DNA of 33,103 bases, from NCBI GenBank assembly GCA_012838705.1, contig DUOT01000095.1, forward strand, positions 1-33,103, written 5' to 3'. Source of the stretch: Acholeplasmataceae bacterium. GTDB taxonomy: Bacteria; Bacillota_I; Bacilli_A; ML615J-28; CAG-698. Below, in pieces: positions 9,638 through 17,820 of the stretch. How positions within the stretch are numbered: position 1 is the first letter of the stretch; each line of letters begins with the position of its first letter. Under the pieces are notes generated by a model. It worked only from the letters and a program-made list of their open reading frames with translations. It made no database searches and was not told where the DNA came from. The translations under genes were made by a program, and so were the position numbers.

Positions 9638-9752
9638 ATCTGAATGTGGAAGAATATTTATAACAAAAAAATAAATTTAAATCTTGAAAATTTTAATAAA
9701 TATGATATAATGTAAGCAAAGTAAGAAATGTAAGAATATTAGGAGTGATACA

Positions 9753-9965
9753 TTGAAAAAAATTGAAAAAGAACGTTTTATAATTAGTGTTAAAGTCGGT
9801 CCAAAAGGTCAAATCACTATTCCAGTAGAAGCAAGAAATATGTTTAATATTAACGAAGGTGATACACTAATGTTTATGGGTGATATTAATCGAGGAATGG
9901 TATTAGTAAAAGATACAGAGTTTTATAAAATAATGGAGGATAAGTTCCAAAATGATAAAAATTAA
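9753..9965 (+). CDS. AbrB/SpoVT/MazE-family DNA-binding protein
   Basis: VSVKVGPKGQITIPVEARNMFNINEGDTL is a typical swapped-hairpin AbrB motif. TTG start preceded by AGGAG (9741-9745). Overlaps the downstream ABC ATPase start. Confidence 0.85.
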   Translation: MKKIEKERFIISVKVGPKGQITIPVEARNMFNINEGDTLMFMGDINRGMVLVKDTEFYKIMEDKFQNDKN

Positions 9966-10674
9966 TAATTTATACAAAAAATACAATGATTGCGTTGCTG
10001 TAAATAATCTTTCCTTAGAAATATATGATAATGAACTATTTGCTCTTTTAGGTGTTAATGGTGCCGGTAAAACCACAACAATTAAAATGCTATCTTGTCT
10101 ATTATCACCAACTAGTGGTGATGCTACAGTGAATGGGTTTTCGATTTTAAAAGAGCAGAATAAAATTAAAAACATTATAGGTTTATCTCCTCAAGAAACA
10201 TCTATAGCACGTAATTTAACTGTGAAAGAAAACCTAATGTTTTATGGAGAAATATTCGGATTAGAAAAAGATGCTCTTAGCAAAAGAGTAAATGAAATAA
10301 TTGAAATGTTTAAACTTAGTAAATATGAAAACAAAAAAGCAAAAGTCCTATCTGGTGGAACGAAAAGAAAACTTTCTATTGGTATGGCTTTAGTCTCAAA
10401 ACCACAAATATTGTTCTTAGATGAACCAACACTAGGGCTTGATGTTATTAGCAGACATGAACTTTGGGATATTATTCAAGAACTAAAAAAAGATACAACA
10501 ATAATATTAACGACACATTATTTAGAAGAGGCAGAACATTTATCTGATCGAATTGGAATTATGTTTGAAGGAAATTTAATTGCATTAGGTACAGCAAATG
10601 AACTTAAAGAAAAAACTAAAGAAAATACTTTTGAAAAAGCATTTATTCAATTAGTGAAGGAGAAACAAATATGA
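9952..10674 (+). CDS. ABC transporter ATP-binding protein (ABC-2 / drug-export type)
   Basis: Walker A GVNGAGKTTTIKML, signature LSGGTKRKLSIGMAL, Walker B ILFLDEPTLGLD. Confidence 0.92.
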   Translation: MIKINNLYKKYNDCVAVNNLSLEIYDNELFALLGVNGAGKTTTIKMLSCLLSPTSGDATVNGFSILKEQNKIKNIIGLSPQETSIARNLTVKENLMFYGEIFGLEKDALSKRVNEIIEMFKLSKYENKKAKVLSGGTKRKLSIGMALVSKPQILFLDEPTLGLDVISRHELWDIIQELKKDTTIILTTHYLEEAEHLSDRIGIMFEGNLIALGTANELKEKTKENTFEKAFIQLVKEKQI

Positions 10675-11423
10675 AAAGCGTAAAAAGAATATTAGTCTTT
10701 ACTAATCGCAACATTAAAGAAATTATAAGGGATCCATTAAGTTTGATTTTTCTTTTTTTATTACCTGCCTTTATGCTAATATTATTTTATTTACTCTTTC
10801 ATAAACTAACCTCACAGTTTCAAATCAAATATTTAGCACCAGGGATGATTAGCTTTTCACACGCATTTTTAGCTTTATTTATTTCTTTAGTTATTTCAGG
10901 AGATAAAGAATCTGCCTTTATAACTAGACTTTATACTACACCGCTTCGTTCTTATGAGTTCATTATTGGATATGTTTTATCGATTATTCCAATTGGAATC
11001 ATCCAAACATTAATTATGCTTTTTCTTGGCGGAATCTTAGAACCATCATTTTTTAGCCTAAATATGCTTATATGCATACCAATTAGTTTAATTTCTATAC
11101 TATTTTTCGTTAGTTTTGGAATTCTTTTCGGAACATTATTCAACCAAAAATCAGTCGGAGGAATCACATCAATTTTAATTATGTGTCAATCAATGTTATC
11201 CGGAATGTGGTATCCTTTAGAAAGTATGAGTGGTGGCTTTAATACATTTATTAATGTACTTCCATTTAGAAGTGGAAGTATGTTGTTTCAAAACATTATG
11301 ATCGGATTTGATACTAATGTTTTCGATAATATAATTAAACCATTATTAATTATACTTGCTTATACAGTTGCAGCTTGGATTCTAGCAATTATTATATATA
11401 TGCATAAAATGAAAGAAAAATAA
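10671..11423 (+). CDS. ABC-2 type permease
   Basis: About six hydrophobic segments; ATGA overlap with the ATPase gene; ABC-2 membrane protein features. Confidence 0.88.
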   Translation: MKSVKRILVFTNRNIKEIIRDPLSLIFLFLLPAFMLILFYLLFHKLTSQFQIKYLAPGMISFSHAFLALFISLVISGDKESAFITRLYTTPLRSYEFIIGYVLSIIPIGIIQTLIMLFLGGILEPSFFSLNMLICIPISLISILFFVSFGILFGTLFNQKSVGGITSILIMCQSMLSGMWYPLESMSGGFNTFINVLPFRSGSMLFQNIMIGFDTNVFDNIIKPLLIILAYTVAAWILAIIIYMHKMKEK

Positions 11424-11441
11424 AAAAGTACTAGAAAAAAT

Positions 11442-11475
11442 AAGTTTGATATTTATGTTATCAAACTTTTTTTAT
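11442..11475 (+). terminator. Intrinsic terminator after the ABC-2 operon
   Basis: AAGTTTGATA...TATCAAACTT stem followed by a T-tract. Confidence 0.85.
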
Positions 11476-11571
11476 TATTTATTCATATTTGTTTTATTTA
11501 CACTATGTAATCAAATAAAACTATGGTACAATATTATTGAAGTAATTTATTGATTATATATCGGAGGTTAT

Positions 11572-11964
11572 ATGTTTAGCTTTTTATTTAAGTATTTAGA
11601 TTATTTTCAAAAAAGTTCTTTTGGAGAATGGATAGTTGATACTAAGCATAAAGGAACAAGAGATGATCCTAAAGATTTCCCATATGTTTCATACGATGAT
11701 ATAGTTTTACAATTTATTGAAGAAATAAATGAATTTGCAAGTAATAATGATATGACAGACTATCATTCTGTTCAAGGTTTAAGCCTAGACTCAGATTTAA
11801 CTGATGAGCAACTCTTCTACAAACTATTAGAAATAGTAAGAATAGAAAGGTTTTGCGATGGGTTATTACTTAGCAAGCTAGAAAACGGAACCATCGTTAA
11901 CATTATTAAAAGAATAAAACAAAAATATGATTTGTTATTAGGAGATAAAAATTATGAAAAATGA
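11572..11964 (+). CDS. DUF6508-like hypothetical protein
   Basis: FGEWIVDTKHKGTRDDPKDFPYVSYDDIVLQFIEEINEF resembles DUF6508 proteins by eye; GGAGG upstream of ATG. Confidence 0.5.
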   Translation: MFSFLFKYLDYFQKSSFGEWIVDTKHKGTRDDPKDFPYVSYDDIVLQFIEEINEFASNNDMTDYHSVQGLSLDSDLTDEQLFYKLLEIVRIERFCDGLLLSKLENGTIVNIIKRIKQKYDLLLGDKNYEK

Positions 11965-12132
11965 TAATCCAATCAAATTATATATTCCAAAAGAAAAAAT
12001 TAAAAGTGAACTTGAACATCATAAGACTATATATATAAAATTGTCGTTTTATTAAACGACATGTGAACTGATGTATTTTAGGATGAAAATGGCCATTATA
12101 CAATAAAAAATGATGTACAAAAGTATAAATAA
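11954..12132 (+). pseudogene. Decayed small gene, remnant of a short protein
   Basis: ATG at 11954 opens MKNDNPIKLYIPKEKIKSELEHHKTIYIKLSFY*. Another frame then gives DENGHYTIKNDVQKYK* ending at 12132, separated by stops and a frame change. The start overlaps the stop of the upstream gene. Confidence 0.4.
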
Positions 12133-12231
12133 ATAAGTAAAAACAAATAAGCCAAAATTTACATTTAAAATTAAACTAATTGAAAGGCTCTTATGTAACT
12201 TGTAGAAAAACATCAACAGCATGGAGGATTT

Positions 12232-12726
12232 ATGAAAATCTATTCAAAAGAAGGCGACAACCTAAAAACAAAAACATTGAATAATAAAGTATATAAAGAC
12301 GACTATTTAATTGAAGTATCTGGAACTATAGATGAAGTACAAGCTTACCTTATGGTTATCTATAATCACATTAATGATGAAGAGATTAAAAAAATATTAT
12401 TTAGCATTTGTAAAGACTTATTTACTTTAAGTTATAATATTAGCATAAATAAAGCTTTTCCAGAAGAAAAAACTATTGAATTAGAATCAATTATTGATGA
12501 TTATGAAAATATGCTCACTCCTTTAGATAAATTTATCATGCCTGGTCAAACGAAAGATTCTAGCTTAATCCATGTTGCAAGGACAGTAGTAAGAAGATGT
12601 GAAAGAGTTATTGTAACCTACGCAAGAAAAAATAATGTCCATAAGGAAATATTAAAATATATAAATAGATTATCAGATCTTTTATTTATAATAGCACGTT
12701 ATATTGAAGAAAGCCCTAATAATTAG
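12232..12726 (+). CDS. PduO-family ATP:cob(I)alamin adenosyltransferase-like protein (divergent N-terminal motif)
   Basis: MPGQTKDSSLIHVARTVVRRCERVIV and ILKYINRLSDLLFIIAR match the C-terminal PduO motifs. The N-terminal KIYSKEGDNLKTKTL deviates from the usual KIYTKTGDxGxTxL. Confidence 0.75.
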   Translation: MKIYSKEGDNLKTKTLNNKVYKDDYLIEVSGTIDEVQAYLMVIYNHINDEEIKKILFSICKDLFTLSYNISINKAFPEEKTIELESIIDDYENMLTPLDKFIMPGQTKDSSLIHVARTVVRRCERVIVTYARKNNVHKEILKYINRLSDLLFIIARYIEESPNN

Positions 12727-12731
12727 GGCTT
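12711..12731 (+). terminator. Terminator overlapping the end of the PduO-like CDS
   Basis: AAGCCCTAA...TTAGGGCTT hairpin spanning the stop codon, followed by TTCTTTTAATT. Confidence 0.75.
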
Positions 12732-12736
12732 TTCTT

Positions 12737-13582
12737 TTAATTTAGAAGTAATAAACTTAAGGCCATTAATCCCATCCCAGCTACAACTCCATATATTGAA
12801 AGATGGGTATCGCCATATTCACGAGCTGCAGGTAATAATTCGTCTAAAGATATAAAAACCATAATACCAGCAACACCAGCAAATAATATTCCAAATAAAG
12901 TTTCTGATAGAAATGGACGAAGTATTAAATAGCCAATTACAGCACCAACAGGTTCCGCTAACCCTGATAATAAGGAATAAGTAAATGCTTTTTTCTTACT
13001 TCCTGTTGCATAATATATTGGTACATAAACTGATATTCCTTCCGGAATATTATGCAAAGCAATTGCAACTGTAATTCCAATTGCTAAGGTTGGCTCTGCT
13101 AATGCTGAAAAGAATGTTGCAATACCTTCCGGAAAGTTATGTATTGCAATTGCAAGAGCTGTAAATATTCCCATTCTTAAAAGATGATTTTTTTGATCTG
13201 GATTTTCTTTTTTGATATTTTCTAAATCAGTTTTAGGAGACACCTCATGAGGGTTATGGTTTTTCGGAATTAATTTATCAATAATAGCAATAAAAGCCAT
13301 TCCTCCAAAAAATGATAAAACTGTAACCCATGGACCTAGTTTTGCTCCTAATCCATTTGTTAGTGAATCTTTAGCCTTAAAAAAGATTTCAATAAATGAA
13401 ACGTAAAGCATTACGCCAGCTGAAAAACCTAATGATACAGATAAAAACTTCGTATCTGTTCTTTTCGCAAGCATCGCAAAGGCGCCACCAATACCGGTAG
13501 CAAGCCCTGCTAGAAGAGTAAACAAAATTGCAATATAAATGTTTTGATTACTATATGTGTTTAATATCAATGTTTTTATCAT
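12737..13582 (-). CDS. zupT: ZIP-family metal transporter (ZupT-like)
   Basis: HNFPEGIATFFSA and HNIPEGISVYVPIYYATGS motifs, multiple TM segments, His-containing cytoplasmic loop. Confidence 0.88.
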   Translation of the reverse strand: MIKTLILNTYSNQNIYIAILFTLLAGLATGIGGAFAMLAKRTDTKFLSVSLGFSAGVMLYVSFIEIFFKAKDSLTNGLGAKLGPWVTVLSFFGGMAFIAIIDKLIPKNHNPHEVSPKTDLENIKKENPDQKNHLLRMGIFTALAIAIHNFPEGIATFFSALAEPTLAIGITVAIALHNIPEGISVYVPIYYATGSKKKAFTYSLLSGLAEPVGAVIGYLILRPFLSETLFGILFAGVAGIMVFISLDELLPAAREYGDTHLSIYGVVAGMGLMALSLLLLN

Positions 13583-13637
13583 ACAAATTCACCTATATAA
13601 TTGTATCAATTTTATTGAGTACTTGCAAATAATACAC

Positions 13638-14225
13638 TTATGAAATAATCTTTAATATTTCCTTCATTACTTTAGTCTGAATATCTAAAGAAAGTGTTGG
13701 CATGTTTTTTATGTTGCTTTGTCCTTCATAATAAGGAAAATGGATAAATCCTATTTTAGTATCTAAACCGTATTTTTCAGCATAATATAAAGAAGCATAA
13801 AAACTTAAATTACAAATATATCCACCAGCACTTAATGATAGTTTAACTGGTAAATTTTTTGCTTCTAACCTTTCTACAATCTCCAAACTAGGAATAGTAG
13901 CAAAATATGCATCTTTACCTTCTTCTATTATTTTTTCACCAAGTTTAATAACTCCATTATTATCTTTAGTTTTTGAATATTGCATGTTTATTGCTACTTG
14001 CTCAATAGTTATACTATCTCTTCCACCTGCTTGCCCACACAATAATAGTATATCTGGTTTTTCTTCTAATAATAATTTTTCATATATTTCTTTTTGGTAA
14101 AGAACAGGTAATACTTTATAATTTAGCCCTAAACTTTTAATAACTTCTAAAGATGAATTTTCTTTTTGGTTATCAAAAGGTTCAAATGCTGTTATTAATA
14201 TTTTTTTCATAAGCTTTCTCCACAT
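13638..14225 (-). CDS. pcp: Pyroglutamyl-peptidase I
   Basis: MKKILITAFEPFDNQKENSS, GQAGGRDSITIEQVAIN (Glu), SAGGYICNLSFYASLYY (Cys), GFIHFPY (His): the peptidase C15 triad is present. The start is likely 14210 (MKKILI). Confidence 0.85.
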   Translation of the reverse strand: MWRKLMKKILITAFEPFDNQKENSSLEVIKSLGLNYKVLPVLYQKEIYEKLLLEEKPDILLLCGQAGGRDSITIEQVAINMQYSKTKDNNGVIKLGEKIIEEGKDAYFATIPSLEIVERLEAKNLPVKLSLSAGGYICNLSFYASLYYAEKYGLDTKIGFIHFPYYEGQSNIKNMPTLSLDIQTKVMKEILKIIS

Positions 14226-15060
14226 CTTCTAATTTCGGCAAAGCATTAATTACATAAGGTTTAATAACACTAAAAGCAGCAGCAACACTTGCAAATTTGC
14301 ATGCTTCAATTAAGGAAGCTCCTTCTGCAATCCTCACAGCCAGTGCAGCATTAAAAGTATCCCCAGCACCAGTAGTATCAACTGCTTTAACTTTATAAGG
14401 AGGTATTATAGTTTCTTTATTATCACTATATAGAATCGCTCCTTTATCTCCCATAGTTATTACGATGTTTTTAAAAATCTCTTTCGGGTATAAATCAAAA
14501 AGCATTTTTGCTTCACCTTCATTTGGAGTAAAAAGGTCTACACATTCTATAATTTCTTTATCTATCTTTTGAAAAGGTGCAGGATTTAATATAACAAATT
14601 TATTGTTTTCCTTAGCTATTTTAATAGCTTTTTTAATAATATTTATTGGAACTTCAAGTTGAAGAAGTAATACATCTGCCTGTTTAATTCTACTTGAAAA
14701 AATTTTCAAATCATCGAGATGTAATTTTGCTCCGTGACTAACTATGACTTTATTTTCACCTTCATCATCAGTAATAATTGTTGCTAGTGATGTATTATCA
14801 TTTTTCTGTACTAAAGTGAAATCAACATTTTCATTCATTAACACTTTCTTACATTCATTTCCATAATGGTCATCACCAATTGCAGATAAAAAATAACATT
14901 TAAGACCTAACCTACTACAAGCTACCGCTTGATTAAAACCTTTTCCACCTGGTTCAAAATATAAATCCTCCGCAACTTTCGTTTCTCCTTTTTCAGGAAA
15001 CGAGTTTACTTTCATAAAAATCGATCCACCACTTAAACCAATAATAGCTATTTTAGCCAT
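14182..15060 (-). CDS. rbsK: Ribokinase / PfkB-family sugar kinase
   Basis: FEPGGKGFNQAVACSRLG and VDTTGAGDTFNAALAV PfkB signatures. Confidence 0.88.
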   Translation of the reverse strand: MAKIAIIGLSGGSIFMKVNSFPEKGETKVAEDLYFEPGGKGFNQAVACSRLGLKCYFLSAIGDDHYGNECKKVLMNENVDFTLVQKNDNTSLATIITDDEGENKVIVSHGAKLHLDDLKIFSSRIKQADVLLLQLEVPINIIKKAIKIAKENNKFVILNPAPFQKIDKEIIECVDLFTPNEGEAKMLFDLYPKEIFKNIVITMGDKGAILYSDNKETIIPPYKVKAVDTTGAGDTFNAALAVRIAEGASLIEACKFASVAAAFSVIKPYVINALPKLEDVEKAYEKNINNSI

Positions 15061-15078
15061 AGAATACCCCTTTCAAAA

Positions 15079-15100
15079 AGGCTCCTATTTCTAGGAGCTT
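15079..15100 (-). terminator. Hairpin between the SIS gene and the PfkB kinase (terminator or attenuator)
   Basis: GCTCCTA-TTTC-TAGGAGC, followed on the minus strand by CTTTTTG. Confidence 0.65.
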
Positions 15101-15105
15101 CTCTA

Positions 15106-16890
15106 TTATTCATCTAATGATTTTGCAGGATCAAATCCTAATCTTCTTAATGTTTCCACTACATAAGACTCTTTATATACTTCATCTTTCTTACGAGTTA
15201 AGTAAGAATAGAAGAATTCTTCAAGTGCTTGTTCATATGGAATATTTGCAAGATTAGCAATAATTCTTGTACTACGGTCAATTAACTTTTTGTTTGTTGG
15301 TAATACTTGAATCATCCAATTACCCCAAATACGTCCCATTTTTGCCATAGTAGCTGTACTCAATAAGTTGAATGCAATTTTAACCATAACATGAGTCATT
15401 AAATCTGTAATAGTACGTGGTAACTTAACTGGGATATGAATTTCATTTTCATATAATTTCTTATCTGAAATATCTCCCATACGAATAACTACGCCACCAT
15501 CAAACTTCTTAACGTTTGTATTAAACCAGTTCATAACATCTTCATTTGCAGAACCATTAATATCAAGACATACTAGATGTGCAGGATGACGCATATAACG
15601 TGATGGATCATCTTCATAACCGATATTATATTTAAATACTTCCTCAGTTGAAATCTTTGGAGGGTTATTAATAATATCTTCTGCAGCACCTAAACGTTTA
15701 TAATCTTCCGCAGTCCAGTCTAAACCTTTAATTGGACGTCTGAAAACATGTTGCCACGCTACTTTATTAGGATATAGTGGATCTTTAATATATGCCCAAC
15801 TTACTGGACTTTCATGATCATCAAATTTTCTAAATGGTGGTAGTGTAAATGTAGGTTGACGTTCAGTTGTATCAGTAAGAATATCAAGTAGGTAGTCATG
15901 AGTACAATATGTAATTAAACCTTTTTGATTATATGTATTAGTTTCATACTCTACTGCTTTAGCTAAACCTTTCACTGCTTCACCAGTTGATAATTCTTTT
16001 ATTAAACGTTCAAACTCATAAGTATATTCTTCAAGCTCTAATGCACCTTGGCCAATTACTTTTAATTCATCTTCATTTAAGTTTTCTTTTAGCCATCTCC
16101 ATCCAGCAACTTCCATAGCTGCACCAACTGCTAATAATTGAACAGTTGCTGATTGCATTCTTGTAGAACCTGCTACTGCCATATTACCTACGAATAAATT
16201 AACTTTCGTAATGTTTTCGCGTTCAAATGATAGTCTTGCACGGTCAACATATTTACATAATATATCTTCTGGATTAGTATAGAAATAATATGTAGTACAT
16301 CCACGTTCTTCAGCTTCTAATACTGAACCATTGATACTTGCTGATAAACCACATTCCGCAAGTCCAACTAATACGTCACCAGGTCCAAGACCAGCTTCAC
16401 GAACTTGTTCACGACCAAAAGTTAAATAGTCTTCAAAGTTTTCTACTGAGTGAACTAATGCACGGTCGCCACCAGTTGTAAAGCTATTAGAAACTTCACT
16501 AATTTCCATAAATAATTGTTTCTTTTCTGGTAACTTTTGAATTAAAGATGTCCAGAAATATCTCCACATTGCATCAAGTGTAATAGCCATTCTTCCTGAA
16601 GCACCAACACTTGAGAATAATACTGTTTTACGATTATCAATCGCTTTCTTTACATCATCTACAAATTTTTGAAACTCTGGAGTTTTAAATGCTCTACGTA
16701 CAACTTCAGGAATTGATTCGTCAGCTGATAAAATCATTCTAACTCCAGCTTCTGTATCCTTAGCAATCGTAGAACTTAAAGTACGAGTTTTCGGATTTGG
16801 TTGTTCTGTTGGTATAACACCTAAATGGAATTGCTTTTCATTTTCAAAAAAGTTTTTTGCTGCCTTCTTGGCTGCTTCTCTGTAATCCAA
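15106..16890 (-). CDS. Double-SIS-domain MurQ/glucokinase-regulatory-protein-like protein
   Basis: VIPTEQPNPKTRTLS, FSSVGASGRMAITLDAMW, AGSTRMQSATVQLL, and C-terminal NLLSTATMAKMGRIWGNWMIQVLPTNKKLIDRSTRII resemble MurQ motifs. At 594 aa it is about twice the length of a typical MurQ. Confidence 0.75.
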   Translation of the reverse strand: MDYREAAKKAAKNFFENEKQFHLGVIPTEQPNPKTRTLSSTIAKDTEAGVRMILSADESIPEVVRRAFKTPEFQKFVDDVKKAIDNRKTVLFSSVGASGRMAITLDAMWRYFWTSLIQKLPEKKQLFMEISEVSNSFTTGGDRALVHSVENFEDYLTFGREQVREAGLGPGDVLVGLAECGLSASINGSVLEAEERGCTTYYFYTNPEDILCKYVDRARLSFERENITKVNLFVGNMAVAGSTRMQSATVQLLAVGAAMEVAGWRWLKENLNEDELKVIGQGALELEEYTYEFERLIKELSTGEAVKGLAKAVEYETNTYNQKGLITYCTHDYLLDILTDTTERQPTFTLPPFRKFDDHESPVSWAYIKDPLYPNKVAWQHVFRRPIKGLDWTAEDYKRLGAAEDIINNPPKISTEEVFKYNIGYEDDPSRYMRHPAHLVCLDINGSANEDVMNWFNTNVKKFDGGVVIRMGDISDKKLYENEIHIPVKLPRTITDLMTHVMVKIAFNLLSTATMAKMGRIWGNWMIQVLPTNKKLIDRSTRIIANLANIPYEQALEEFFYSYLTRKKDEVYKESYVVETLRRLGFDPAKSLDE

Positions 16891-17023
16891 TTTTATAAAC
16901 CTCCTAATTTATATATACTTAAACCTAGCTTTTTATAAGTCAAGTTACTTAATTATTATAGCACAATAATAGCCTATATGCAATATGATTTTAGTTATAA
17001 TTATTTGGTAATATTGAATTATA

Positions 17024-17818
17024 TTAACTTACTCCCCTTTGTGGATCTTTAATAAAATCTAAACGTATTTGGAGTTCTTCATATTTCTTTTCAAGCTTTT
17101 CAATTTCTTCTTTTATTTCAGATACTACTTCTTTAACCATTTCTTCATCATCTAGAATAGACGTTTTATTATATGGGAATTCTTTTTCCATATCTCTTAA
17201 TCTTAATTTTTCTTCATATATTCTTCTTTGCAATGTAGTTTTTCGTTCAACTAATTTTTCATAATCATTTTCATCAAAACTTTCGATTTTGATATTTTCT
17301 AATTTACTTTCAATTTCTTTAAGCTTTTCAAAATCATCAATTTCATATGCTTCTTTTGCTTCTTCCCAAAGCTCTTTCGTGCTTTCATCAATATTAGGAT
17401 TTAAATCCGGATGAATTTTTCTTACAATCTTACGATATATATCATTAATTTGTTTTATTGTTTCATCATTTTCTTTTTGGTATTCCTCTGCAATTTCTAG
17501 TTGTGTAGATAAAAGTTCTAATTGCTTTTGAAACTCTTTTGTATCTTCATTAACAATAAAATCAATATCATCTTCACTAATTGCTTCCCCGCGCTCAAGT
17601 GCGATTTGATAAAGGGCAATTTTTCTTCTTATTTTTTCAATATTATAAAAGAGGCGATATCTTTTCAGTTCATAAACCCCAATTTTTAAAACATATTGAG
17701 CCTTAATCGCAATACCAGATTTATATAACTCACTACGCTCAATTAATAGATTATTTAAGCGGTTTGTGAAGGTTGTTATTTCATTCTTTATAGTTTTAAT
17801 TTTATCTTCGGTTTCCAT
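17024..17818 (-). CDS. Coiled-coil protein with J-domain-like segment
   Basis: IYRKIVRKIHPDLNPNIDESTKELWEEAKEAYEIDDFEKLKEIES contains an HPD motif; long charged coiled-coil flanks. Confidence 0.7.
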   Translation of the reverse strand: METEDKIKTIKNEITTFTNRLNNLLIERSELYKSGIAIKAQYVLKIGVYELKRYRLFYNIEKIRRKIALYQIALERGEAISEDDIDFIVNEDTKEFQKQLELLSTQLEIAEEYQKENDETIKQINDIYRKIVRKIHPDLNPNIDESTKELWEEAKEAYEIDDFEKLKEIESKLENIKIESFDENDYEKLVERKTTLQRRIYEEKLRLRDMEKEFPYNKTSILDDEEMVKEVVSEIKEEIEKLEKKYEELQIRLDFIKDPQRGVS

Positions 17819-17820
17819 AA

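Noticed and set aside
9903-10175. 90-aa minus-strand ORF
   Set aside because: Antisense to the ABC ATPase start region; shadow frame.
10952-11167. 71-aa minus-strand ORF
   Set aside because: Antisense to the ABC-2 permease.
9368-12726. Integrated mobile element at tRNA-Ser
   Set aside because: The plus-strand island adjoins a tRNA, but no integrase was seen and no repeated tRNA 3' end was noticed elsewhere in the window.
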